From Pseudomonadota bacterium (GTDB lineage: Bacteria; Pseudomonadota; Gammaproteobacteria; Acidiferrobacterales; Acidiferrobacteraceae), in assembly GCA_021795255.1 (NCBI GenBank), contig JAJYPQ010000013.1, positions 1-24,180 on the forward strand: a stretch of DNA of 24,180 bases, given 5' to 3'. Shown here piece after piece: positions 1 to 7,670 of the stretch (position 1 is its first letter; each line of letters begins with the position of its first letter). The notes beneath the pieces were generated by a model. That model was given only the letters and a program-made list of their open reading frames with translations. It made no database searches and was not told the origin of the DNA. The position numbers were made by a program, and so were the translations under genes.

Positions 1-83
1 TGTTCTATAATCGTCAACGTCTTCACTCGACATTAGGCTACATGAGTCCTATGACATTTGAAGCCAACATTCTCTGGACGTAA
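1..83 (+). CDS. IS3-family transposase (OrfB), last 27 codons
   Basis: Only the extreme C-terminus is inside the window. Reading from base 3, the frame gives the tail FYNRQRLHSTLGYMSPMTF and ends at a TAA at 81-83. The pattern Y-N-x-x-R-x-H-x-x-L-G-Y-x-[ST]-P-x-x-[FY] is the well-known end of the IS3-family DDE integrase domain, just beyond the catalytic glutamate, which lies outside the window. The stop is followed directly by a 27-base segment with the look of an IS3 terminal repeat. The gene points toward that end, as expected for orfB and the right end of an IS3 element. Whether the transposase is intact cannot be judged. The subgroup within IS3 is not assigned. Confidence 0.85.
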   Translation, partial: FYNRQRLHSTLGYMSPMTFEANILWT

Positions 84-110
84 GGTGTCCACGAAAGTGG
101 GGCAAGGTCA
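1..110 (+). mobile_element. Right end of an IS3-family insertion sequence
   Basis: The transposase tail (1-83) is followed by about 27 bases (84-110) ending in GGCAAGGTCA. Read inward this begins TGACCTTGCCCC, and TG...CA tips are typical of IS3-family inverted repeats. Recognisable pilY1-like coding sequence starts at base 111 on the opposite strand, so the element boundary is placed at 110/111. The other end and the target duplication lie outside the window. The opposite-strand frame of the pilY1 remnant reads through this repeat to a stop near base 49, so the last residues of that frame come from the IS. Confidence 0.8.
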
Positions 111-993
111 ATGTTCCATCCGTCACCTGGTAGGGGTAAAGATAGGCAGGCGGCTCGGCACACGCGCTACCTGAGGTAGGCGGCTGTGTCACAGGGAGCT
201 GGATGGCACCGTTGACGATACGCCCCGGATTGCTGATCACAGACCCAGTCGGTAAGGAGAAAATATTCGAGTTCGACACGTAGGTCCCGCTCGTGGAGTT
301 CCACGAAGCACCGCCTGTACCGCTGCTGCTCACATAAGAAGTCCATACGGGCTGCCAGCCATTCGCCTCATTTTCGATCACCGTCAGCCGCGTGACCGAC
401 TGTAACCGTAGGTACTCAAAGCCATTTTCGTAAGCGCCACCTATATAGGTCAACGCGGACGCTCCGCCCGAGGTCGTAGCCGAGGTTCCGAAGCTACTCG
501 CTGAAGGGTTCGCGCTTGAATTATTCAAAGGCACCCAGGTCCTACTGAGGCCCAAGTTGGAGAATCCGCCCGTTGTCGTAAATAAAGGCGCTTCCCAAAC
601 ATTCGAACCCGAATCACCAATATAAATATAATCATTGCTATCCACGTAGGCCTGTGTCGTCGCCAAGAACGGGAGCTTATAGCTTGCGGAAACGCCACTC
701 GCCACATCCGTGATCACAAGGCTACTTGTCACCGTAGGACTATTCGTCGACTGAAACACCGTTGCCACATAATCCGTCGTCGACCCAGGCGCTGGACGAA
801 ACGTCACGATCTTAGTCGGGTCCGGCTCCACCACGTTAGAATTATCCTGTTCCCAGACCTCCGAATTGAGTGTCGCATTGCTATTGAGATCGAGCGCATA
901 CAGGATCTGACCATGGGCGGCATACCCTACAAGATAGCCCTGCCCGTCTCGCCTGAGCCCACGGCGTCAACGGCCCGTGATCACCCTGACATC
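111..993 (-). pseudogene. Decayed 3' fragment of a second pilY1-like gene
   Basis: The reverse strand encodes about 280 residues that follow, block by block, the C-terminal propeller of the intact PilY1 next door. Shared blocks include the LNSEVWE segment, TWVPLNNS against TWTPLNNS, the GxxYLRLQS segment, the SLPTGS/SLPTGT segment and VTDG. An EF-hand-like loop of the form D-x-N-...-I-G-D is also kept. Similarity can be followed upstream to a DVRVIT segment (intact copy: DIRSVT) near 993, across an in-frame TGA at 967-969. There is no VWA half, signal peptide or start codon in a sensible place. The open frame from the GTG at 834 is only what is left between the stop and the IS. The 3' end is cut at base 111 by the IS3 element. 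The copies are clearly diverged, so this is an old tandem paralogue and not a recent duplication artefact. Confidence 0.8.
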
Positions 994-1001
994 CAGAGGC
1001 T

Positions 1002-1035
1002 CGGCTTCAAGGGGTCTTATCAACCCCTTAAGCCG
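1002..1035 (-). terminator. Strong hairpin just downstream of pilY1
   Basis: CGGCTT (1002-1007) and AAGGGGT (1009-1015) pair with ACCCCTT (1023-1029) and AAGCCG (1030-1035). This makes a 13-bp stem with one bulged base and a 7-base loop. It starts 9 bases after the pilY1 stop, a natural place for the end of the minor-pilin operon. No T-run follows on either strand, so it is either a weak intrinsic terminator or an mRNA 3'-end stabiliser. Confidence 0.5.
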
Positions 1036-1043
1036 GGACGTCG

Positions 1044-4000
1044 CTAAAAAATCTGGTTAAAGAGCTCGCGCCACGAGGCGGGCCCCGCAGGTGGCGGCCC
1101 CTCGCCGCCGTAGGGATTAACCGGAGACGTCTCGCCAGTCGAAGTCGGCTGGATACGGAATTGCCCGTCCATGATCGCGATAGTAGGCGTAAGAGCCGCT
1201 CCCGTGCCGATCACCATCCCCTGCGTCACTCCAGCAAAAACCCCGATCGGGAATGCCCCGTCGGTAACAGAGTAATAGTAATATACGGCGGATGGAACAG
1301 CGCAGACACTAGCGCTCGCAGAGACTCTCGATACCGGCAAAGTGATCGCCCCGTTGAGAGTCGTTGCCGGATTCGTAACCTTGGTACCGGTCGGTAAGCT
1401 TGCGACCGTGGTCGAGGTCACATACCCCCCGCTCGACGCGCTGAATGTCTCACTGCCACCTACGTAGCTCGTCCAGAGCGGCGCCCAACTCGTGGCACCG
1501 TCGACCAGAACGGTGAGGCGACTGGTGGATTGTAGGCGCAGGTACTCAATGCCGTTCAAATACACGCCGCCGACATTGGTGATTGCGCCAGTGCCACCTG
1601 AGGTCGTCGTGGACGATCCAAAATTAGACCCTATGGGGCTTGGCGCGCTATTGTTAAGCGGCGTCCAAGTCGAATCTAAAGTCAGTGCACCGCTTGGCGA
1701 TAACGACAGCGTATCGGTCCATACATTGCCGGCATTGTCACCGATAAAGATATTGTTAGCATCATCCAGATAGGGCTGGGTATTGCCCATAAACGGCAAA
1801 GTGAAGGAGGTGATAACGCCTGTGCCAATGTCCGTCACAACGAGGGTGCTTGTCGTCGTACTGCCAGTGGTCGTATTGAGCACCGTGCCAAGATAAGCCG
1901 TCCCCGAGCTGGACACTAAGCGAAAGACCGTTGGGGCCACGGTATTGGGCGCCAAAGCATTCAGCTTATCCTCCTCCCAGACCTCAGAATTCAGACCACC
2001 ACTCGAACTCAGTTCGAGCGCATATTGGATGCCCCCTTCCTCGGCGGTACCGACTACATAAGTCTCCCACGTGCCTGCCGAATTCTTCGCGGTCACCGAG
2101 CGTATATCGCCGGCCATATTCGGGTTTTGCCAAAACGTCTGGTAGTTCTGAAGATCGGCAACGAATGAACGCGGCATCCAGCCCCAGACTAACGCTCCTG
2201 TATTCGCATTGATCGCGTACACAAAGCCATCATTATCCGCAAAAAGAACGAGTGGCGGCCGCCCGCTCTCGCTCTGTGCATAGGGAATATAGGTGGAATT
2301 ACTGAGAAGTTGCGGGTTATTCGGGGGCCCCATATAGGCGGGCTTGCTGCTGGTCGTTACCCCCACATCCCAGCCATTAGTGCGACCACCCAAATAGACG
2401 CCGCCCGCATAAGTCGGGTTAATCGTATACTGCTCGATTGTCGCAGGCGTCAGCGTCGAGCCCGTGGGAAGGGCAAACGCGGCGCTATCCATACTCGTAA
2501 AGAGAGTAATGGGTCCGGGCGTACCATTTGCTGCCGGCGGCCCACTGGAATACAGGGCCGCAGACCGGCTATTGCTTGACACCATAAGACTATTCACGTC
2601 CCACGACGGGGTTGTGGCGTTACCGGTAGGCGTAATGGCATAGGCATAAAGATCGCCTTCACCCAAAGCCGCAGCGCTCTTGGCCAAGTATTGGAACGAG
2701 TTGCTACTCACTTGACTACTAGAACCGGTCGCCGCCGTCACAACCTGATGCTCGATATTGTTCAGGATCGCGTTAAAAGCCGCCTGGAAAGAGGCCGAGC
2801 TATCCGCACTGTATACGATCCGCGTACCTCCCGCCGTCGCCAATTTCGAGAGCACATGGTATCCCGCTTGGGCCTCGGCGGTACAACCGGTAGCCGCTGG
2901 GGGACAATTCACCCCGGGGCCGACCCCCAGTACATAAGTCTTGATGCCGCTTATGCCATTCGCCGAGTACTTGGCCAGATTTTGCACAGCTGTGATCGCT
3001 TCGGTCGCGGCATTATCGTTCTTCGGGCTTCCCGCCGACAACACCTCACCATAACCGATGGCAGCAGCACTCCCAAGCGGGGGATAGACCTTACCATGAA
3101 GCCCCATGGTCGGTTGCCCATCGGTGATCAGAATCACGTATTTCGGGGCGCACGCCGGGGTCGGGGCATTACTTGCCGTTGTCAAATCGGTCAATGCCGC
3201 GGTCAAGGCACCGGCCATGGGCGCATACTCGGATCCTGCGACAATCTCGCTCCCTCCGCCGACGAACTGTTCGGGCGCCATCGCGGTAACGAGCTGCGAC
3301 AGAGATGTTGCCAAAGGGGCAACCGGCACGACCAGATTGCCCTGGCCACCACGGGTCCCATTGGTCACGGGATTCCCGTCAAAGGCCAGACCGCGTTCGG
3401 CATACCAGACCATGCCGCTATAGGGAATGTAGCCGGCATCCGTGGGACTGGTCTCAAAAGGGAACGCGCATACCCGACCACTATACCAAGTCCCGCAGTT
3501 GTAACTTTCGAACAGCGGAGACCCGCCGGTAATCTGGGTCTCGTAGTTGTTCAAGGTATAGGCCGTATAGGGATTACTCGGAGACGGTCCGTAGTAAGTC
3601 ACGAAGTTCGGGGGCGCAGATCCCGAGTCGTACAAAACATCGTTGATCTGAGGATTATCGGATGTCTGATCAATATAGAGATAAGGACTCGTCCTAAGAC
3701 CACTCCCCAAGAGATTGTCAATAGCCGAGCAACCACTACCGGACTGCGGCTGATCACAAGGGTTAGGGACCACCAAGGCATCGTTGGCAGCGCACATGGA
3801 GGAGCTGCTACTTCCGTACCCGAAAATCCCGGCCGAACACGCGGAAAAGGCGGGGGGACGCCTAGCGCCCCGTCCCGTTGCCGTATCACTACTCATATAA
3901 TACACCCAGGTGGTGTACGGCTGGGGCGTCCCACTGGTCGCATAATCCAGAAGGCCCGCTTGGAAGATATTATTGTAATTGCGGCTACTAAACGCGTGGA

Positions 4001-4385
4001 TCAAGCTGCCCTCGGCCACATTGATCATCGACTCCGAATTATCGGTCAGTGTCCCACCGGACTTTACTGTGTAGGCGGCGCTACCCGCCGGACAACTCCC
4101 ACCATTACTGGGGCCCGCGTTCGAACGTGACTTATAGCCGTTTAAGGCATAACAGGGCGGCGATGCGGAATCGGCATTATCCGGTACCGTTCCAGAACCC
4201 GACATAATGGCGCCCTGCAAAGTGCCGGCCATACCCTGCGAGGTATCGAGAATGATAAGAACTTGGGGCTGCTGGCCCGGAGGTAGTGTAGCTGCATAAA
4301 GCCTCGCAACCCCAGTCAAACATAAAACGGCCCCTAAAAGTACATACGCGGCCGGCCATTGTTTAAACCGATTTTTTGTTTTCAT
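1044..4385 (-). CDS. pilY1: PilY1, T4P tip-associated adhesin and assembly protein
   Basis: PilY1 sits at the T4P tip with the minor pilins, promotes pilus extension and binds surfaces. This 1113-residue protein has a signal peptide (basic start, hydrophobic core 12-28, likely cleavage near 31-33). A von Willebrand A fold follows at about 41-545, with a MIDAS-like LDTSQG (D47, S49) and a later ITDGQP (421-423). A cysteine-bearing insert lies at about 78-310. The PilY1/PilC-type beta-propeller runs from about 565 to 1075, with the FADNDG repeat near 715 and an EF-hand-like DxNxIxxxD loop at 875-883, consistent with the family's calcium site (inference). The protein ends SWRELF, a common PilY1 ending. 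The last serine of the usual DxSxS MIDAS is glycine here. The ATG follows the pilX stop after one base, so the gene is co-transcribed. A diverged 3' fragment of a second copy lies just downstream. Confidence 0.93.
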   Translation of the reverse strand: MKTKNRFKQWPAAYVLLGAVLCLTGVARLYAATLPPGQQPQVLIILDTSQGMAGTLQGAIMSGSGTVPDNADSASPPCYALNGYKSRSNAGPSNGGSCPAGSAAYTVKSGGTLTDNSESMINVAEGSLIHAFSSRNYNNIFQAGLLDYATSGTPQPYTTWVYYMSSDTATGRGARRPPAFSACSAGIFGYGSSSSSMCAANDALVVPNPCDQPQSGSGCSAIDNLLGSGLRTSPYLYIDQTSDNPQINDVLYDSGSAPPNFVTYYGPSPSNPYTAYTLNNYETQITGGSPLFESYNCGTWYSGRVCAFPFETSPTDAGYIPYSGMVWYAERGLAFDGNPVTNGTRGGQGNLVVPVAPLATSLSQLVTAMAPEQFVGGGSEIVAGSEYAPMAGALTAALTDLTTASNAPTPACAPKYVILITDGQPTMGLHGKVYPPLGSAAAIGYGEVLSAGSPKNDNAATEAITAVQNLAKYSANGISGIKTYVLGVGPGVNCPPAATGCTAEAQAGYHVLSKLATAGGTRIVYSADSSASFQAAFNAILNNIEHQVVTAATGSSSQVSSNSFQYLAKSAAALGEGDLYAYAITPTGNATTPSWDVNSLMVSSNSRSAALYSSGPPAANGTPGPITLFTSMDSAAFALPTGSTLTPATIEQYTINPTYAGGVYLGGRTNGWDVGVTTSSKPAYMGPPNNPQLLSNSTYIPYAQSESGRPPLVLFADNDGFVYAINANTGALVWGWMPRSFVADLQNYQTFWQNPNMAGDIRSVTAKNSAGTWETYVVGTAEEGGIQYALELSSSGGLNSEVWEEDKLNALAPNTVAPTVFRLVSSSGTAYLGTVLNTTTGSTTTSTLVVTDIGTGVITSFTLPFMGNTQPYLDDANNIFIGDNAGNVWTDTLSLSPSGALTLDSTWTPLNNSAPSPIGSNFGSSTTTSGGTGAITNVGGVYLNGIEYLRLQSTSRLTVLVDGATSWAPLWTSYVGGSETFSASSGGYVTSTTVASLPTGTKVTNPATTLNGAITLPVSRVSASASVCAVPSAVYYYYSVTDGAFPIGVFAGVTQGMVIGTGAALTPTIAIMDGQFRIQPTSTGETSPVNPYGGEGPPPAGPASWRELFNQIF

Positions 4386-4386
4386 A

Positions 4387-4992
4387 TTAGGGCACCTTGC
4401 GCAAGGTCGCTTCGATATCGGAATTCATGCGGTGATATTCATTAAAGGAAAGACCGGTATTCGACACCTCCGCATTCACGTAGCAGAGATAGGTCATATA
4501 AGAGGTCACGGGGCCCGTCCCCTGGCCCGCTCCGTTGAGCATCTGGGCGGGTAGTCCCCCGGGCGACACGATGTATTCGACGTTAAAGGTCATTTGTCCC
4601 GGCCGGGCCGTGCCAGGGGCTGGTACGGTCACCTCCGCGCATTGCTTCGCACCCAAACAGCTGTTCCAAAAACTCAAGGTCGGAGGGAGTGGTGGCCCTG
4701 GGGCCATGGCCACAGGGACGTAATACCACGACTGTCCGGTCATGGACATAAGCTCTGGGAATTGCGAGAGATTTTGCAGGTCCGTATTGGCGGCCTCTAA
4801 TCCGACCTCGGTTGCCTGCATGGCCTCTGTGTGAGCCGCCACGTTGGATGAGGCCTCGGAGTCATAACGGACGAAATAGACAAGGCCTAGTGCTGCGAAT
4901 GACAAGGCCAGCACGACCATGATCGCCAAGAGGAGCGTCACACCGCGCTGCCCCTGAAACGGGACGACCGCTATCCTCTTTACTCCGCCCAT
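4387..4992 (-). CDS. pilX: Minor pilin PilX
   Basis: PilX is a minor pilin of the inner-membrane priming complex that starts T4P assembly and helps carry PilY1. The 201-residue product has a short basic leader and a prepilin-like cleavage site, QRG|VTLLL (G17/V18), followed by a 20-residue hydrophobic helix. Position 5 of the mature protein is not glutamate. This is usual for PilX-type pilins and separates it from PilV, PilW and FimU. An SD-like AGGA lies 7 bases before the ATG. The start overlaps the end of pilW by 13 bases and the stop is one base from pilY1. The sequence beyond the N-terminal helix is poorly conserved in this family, so the call rests on the helix, the size and the position between pilW and pilY1. 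Confidence 0.85.
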   Translation of the reverse strand: MGGVKRIAVVPFQGQRGVTLLLAIMVVLALSFAALGLVYFVRYDSEASSNVAAHTEAMQATEVGLEAANTDLQNLSQFPELMSMTGQSWYYVPVAMAPGPPLPPTLSFWNSCLGAKQCAEVTVPAPGTARPGQMTFNVEYIVSPGGLPAQMLNGAGQGTGPVTSYMTYLCYVNAEVSNTGLSFNEYHRMNSDIEATLRKVP

Positions 4993-6200
4993 ATATCGTT
5001 CCTGACGGGGATCACCGTCTCAAAGACCCGATAGATATATTGATTGCAGTTCCCGGACACGCAGTCCTGAGTCTGACCCACCGGAAGGTTTGTCGGAATC
5101 GTGTAACTTGCTCCCATAATGGGAATGGACGGCTTGGCGGCGCCAGCCGCTACATATTGACCTCCGTTGTAGCGTGTGCTCCGTACAAGGAGCGCCAATT
5201 TCACGGTCAGGAGGTCGCCCGCTGTCATGCCCCCCGGTGGCCCCATGGTGGGCGGAACGTAGGTAGTGACCGTCCGATTGAGTCCGTAACCAAACTCGAT
5301 CTGCATATCCACGACCCCGCGCGCGACCAATATCGCCCGAGGTTGCGGGGACGTGGAGTTGGAATATGTCCCTGCGGGGTACTCCTGCATATAAAGGGAG
5401 GGAACGCCCGCGCCGTTATTGTCTTGAATAAAAAAGTTCTTGATCGAAAAGCCACCATTCCCCAGATTAATAACGCCCGCGTGCAGCAACTGGGTCGTTG
5501 TGACCCCAGGATCGGCCCCATTAAACCCCTGTGGTGCGTTGTAAATACTGCCACCGGTACCGCGACCCGAATTCGCAATAACATTGTTTGCGGCACTCTT
5601 GGGATCATTGGTGATCTGTCCCATAATGCAATGCTCATTGGGCATAGGCACGAGAAACATATCGTATTGGGCTAGCAAATTCGCGTTATCGACAAAGAAT
5701 GTCGCGGCGTTGGTACTATGAACCGAACTGATATGCGCCACGGGGGCGGAACCAAAAGGTCCGCCCCCGGTCACCGTGGTGAGAGCATAGCTACTACCGC
5801 TTGCGGGCGCGTAACTAAAAGGCGATGCCGAGGTTTGTAGGGCAGCGTCCACGGGAACCACAAATAGGCCCTGAGTTCCGCCGGGAGGAGTTATGGTATA
5901 GGAGGGTTGGGCCGGCGGGCTGCTCCCAGCGGTGTTAGTATAAATACCCGCGGTGCATAGATTCATAGGTAAGCCATAGCCCGCCCCTTCGATTGCTTGC
6001 GTCAGCATGGTCATGGCCGTACGCGCCTGCTGCCAAGCGTTGTCCTGACTTCGGGTCTGACTAATGGCCGACGAGAGGCCATTGAATGCGCCATAAATCG
6101 CGAGCGCCGCCAAGGCCGACACCACCAGGGCGACCATCAGTTCGATCAGCGTGAAACCGGCTCGCCGGCGCTTAATAATCGACGGTTGTGGCGACAACAT
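4980..6200 (-). CDS. pilW: Minor pilin PilW
   Basis: A large minor pilin of the T4P initiation complex. The 406-residue protein starts with a basic leader and a textbook prepilin peptidase site, RAG|FTLIELMVAL, with glutamate at mature position 5. A hydrophobic helix follows, then a long, glycine- and serine-rich globular region. PilW is the longest of the usual minor pilins, and this length is in the upper part of its range. It overlaps the end of pilV by 29 bases and the start of pilX by 13, so the three are translationally linked. A G-run about 9 bases before the ATG may serve as ribosome binding site. Confidence 0.88.
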   Translation of the reverse strand: MLSPQPSIIKRRRAGFTLIELMVALVVSALAALAIYGAFNGLSSAISQTRSQDNAWQQARTAMTMLTQAIEGAGYGLPMNLCTAGIYTNTAGSSPPAQPSYTITPPGGTQGLFVVPVDAALQTSASPFSYAPASGSSYALTTVTGGGPFGSAPVAHISSVHSTNAATFFVDNANLLAQYDMFLVPMPNEHCIMGQITNDPKSAANNVIANSGRGTGGSIYNAPQGFNGADPGVTTTQLLHAGVINLGNGGFSIKNFFIQDNNGAGVPSLYMQEYPAGTYSNSTSPQPRAILVARGVVDMQIEFGYGLNRTVTTYVPPTMGPPGGMTAGDLLTVKLALLVRSTRYNGGQYVAAGAAKPSIPIMGASYTIPTNLPVGQTQDCVSGNCNQYIYRVFETVIPVRNDIWAE

Positions 6201-6666
6201 AGTTGTTCTGCCCCCAGGATTCCGTGATGAGTGCGTTGCAGGGACACTGGTTAGTGCCGAACACCGACTGGATCTGAATACTCGCCTGTAAGCGTGGCTT
6301 CCCGGTCGCTGCTATGGTCGGGCTACCCGAAGTCCCCGGTAATTGCGTGAGTGCCGCCCACCATGTCTCAAGATTGACATCTTCGGGGGTCCCTCCGGTG
6401 GGCGGATTCGTGCTCGATAGATTGACATTGTAGTTAATAGCCCCCGTACTATCCCCGCGTAACATGCCAATCATCTCCTGGGCTGCGATATAGGCCCCCG
6501 TCTCTCCTTGGCCGGTCTTCGCAAGACCCATGCCATCCACAATCAGAAAACCGATCGCAAGGACGCCGATCGCAAAGACCGCAAGCGCAATCATGTTTTC
6601 GATTAAAGTGAACCCCAATGCCTCACGCACCGCAGGCCGCGCAAAGCTCAGTCTTGCGATGTTCAC
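6172..6666 (-). CDS. pilV: Minor pilin PilV
   Basis: A minor pilin of the T4P initiation complex, processed by PilD. The prepilin site ALG|FTLIENMIAL with Glu5 is followed by a hydrophobic helix and a short globular domain. The NQCPC segment near the C-terminus carries the only nearby cysteines. I place the start at the GTG at 6666, which overlaps the fimU stop as GTGA and gives an 18-residue leader. An ATG at 6678 is equally possible and adds four residues. Neither has a clear SD, so coupling to fimU translation is likely. The same frame is open to a GTG at 6753, but that would give a 47-residue leader and a 91-base overlap, which is unlikely. The gene overlaps pilW by 29 bases. Confidence 0.85.
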   Translation of the reverse strand: MNIARLSFARPAVREALGFTLIENMIALAVFAIGVLAIGFLIVDGMGLAKTGQGETGAYIAAQEMIGMLRGDSTGAINYNVNLSSTNPPTGGTPEDVNLETWWAALTQLPGTSGSPTIAATGKPRLQASIQIQSVFGTNQCPCNALITESWGQNNYVVATTVDY

Positions 6667-7340
6667 GACAGCACACATGAGTAGGGAGGAGCGCCCGCAC
6701 TTTGCGTGACGCAGGAGCGCAATTCGCCAGCGCCGTAATACAAGGAGAGCCACTGGACATATTTCGTCGTATCCGTCCGCGCATTCAGTAAAAGCGCTCC
6801 CTCCGTCAAGGTAAAACTAGAAGGAATCCCACTGGACGAATAAAGAATCGTGCCGTCTGGGTAAAACTCGAGGTAATAGGTCGCACCGAGGGCCGGCGGC
6901 GGCGAACCGCTAACAAGCTGGACCTCAAGCTGGACATACTGGCAGGAGACGCCGGGATAGCGGTGCTGAAAGAGCAGCGCCGTCATATCAGGAGCGTTAT
7001 TGAGCGGTATCCAATAGGGTTGATTGGCAAGACGTTGACTAGCATCGGCTTGATTGACGTACGCGGTCCACCAGCAAGCGGTTCCGCCATTAGGCTCGCT
7101 GGTATAACCGGTCTGAAAATAAACGGGTTGATCAGTCTTTAAGGCATAGGCCCGCGCCCATTGCATACTCTCTTCAACGTGGCCCGCTGCCTCGCGAATC
7201 CGACTATTGACTATCCATGACGACAGATCGGGAATCGCCACGGCTGTTGCTATCGCCACAATAGCGATCACGACCATCAACTCGATCACAGTAAAGCCTA
7301 TCATCCGCGATCTCGTTTTTGGCGTATGGTTCGCGACCAT
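6663..7340 (-). CDS. fimU: Minor pilin FimU/FimT (GspH-like)
   Basis: First gene of the minor-pilin operon. The 225-residue protein has a basic leader and the prepilin site MIG|FTVIELMVVI with Glu5. Next come a long helix and the segment VEESMQWARAYALKTDQPV, typical of the GspH/FimT family, whose members form the base of the minor-pilin tip complex. A clear SD-like purine stretch (GGGAG) lies 5 bases before the ATG. FimT and FimU are close paralogues and the symbol is chosen from the operon position (fimU-pilV-pilW-pilX-pilY1), so fimT remains possible. A sigma-70-like promoter candidate lies about 155-185 bases upstream. Confidence 0.85.
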   Translation of the reverse strand: MVANHTPKTRSRMIGFTVIELMVVIAIVAIATAVAIPDLSSWIVNSRIREAAGHVEESMQWARAYALKTDQPVYFQTGYTSEPNGGTACWWTAYVNQADASQRLANQPYWIPLNNAPDMTALLFQHRYPGVSCQYVQLEVQLVSGSPPPALGATYYLEFYPDGTILYSSSGIPSSFTLTEGALLLNARTDTTKYVQWLSLYYGAGELRSCVTQSAGAPPYSCVLS

Positions 7341-7670
7341 ATTCTCCCTTCCCCTGACCTAGTGGCGACCTCTTGATAAGAACCATAGGGGTCGCTCGAT
7401 TCTGCGTCCTTCCTAACACCGGATACCTTCCATCCACGCCTCTTTTTCAGTCGAGTGCGTCTCTCACAGCGTAGCGCACACTTCCCTCATCCCTTTTTAT
7501 ATATAGCACACGAGGCGTTTTTGGCAACGAAGGACGAGCCGTCTTGGACACCGAAAGAGGCTATCCCATACTCGCCTCCACGCAGACCAAACAGCCCCTC
7601 CGGTGACTCCGGATGGACGGTCGTTTCGGGGAGACAAACGGGAATTGGGGCGCGGCCGAGCAGGGGGCGA
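7341..7670. other. Gap between pilC and fimU, no gene seen
   Basis: 330 bases between the pilC stop and the fimU start. Short open frames on both strands have no ribosome binding site or recognisable motif. The gap holds the fimU SD, a promoter candidate (7500-7527), and a short inverted repeat TCCGG-TGACT-CCGGA just after pilC that lacks a T-run. Its length suggests that pilC and the minor-pilin operon are separate transcription units. Confidence 0.6.
7500..7527 (-). promoter_or_regulatory. Sigma-70-like promoter candidate for the fimU-pilY1 operon
   Basis: On the minus strand TTGCCA (7527-7522) and TATATA (7505-7500) are separated by 16 bases. The region is AT-rich just downstream of the -10 box. 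The predicted start near 7493 would leave a leader of about 150 bases before fimU. No convincing -24/-12 sigma-54 site was seen, although major pilin genes often use one. Confidence 0.4.

Noticed and set aside
2691..4130. 479-codon open frame on the plus strand antisense to pilY1
   Set aside because: Composition (Arg, Gly, Thr, Ile-rich) is that of a reversed GC-rich coding frame. It has no motif or ribosome binding site and lies wholly inside well-supported pilY1.
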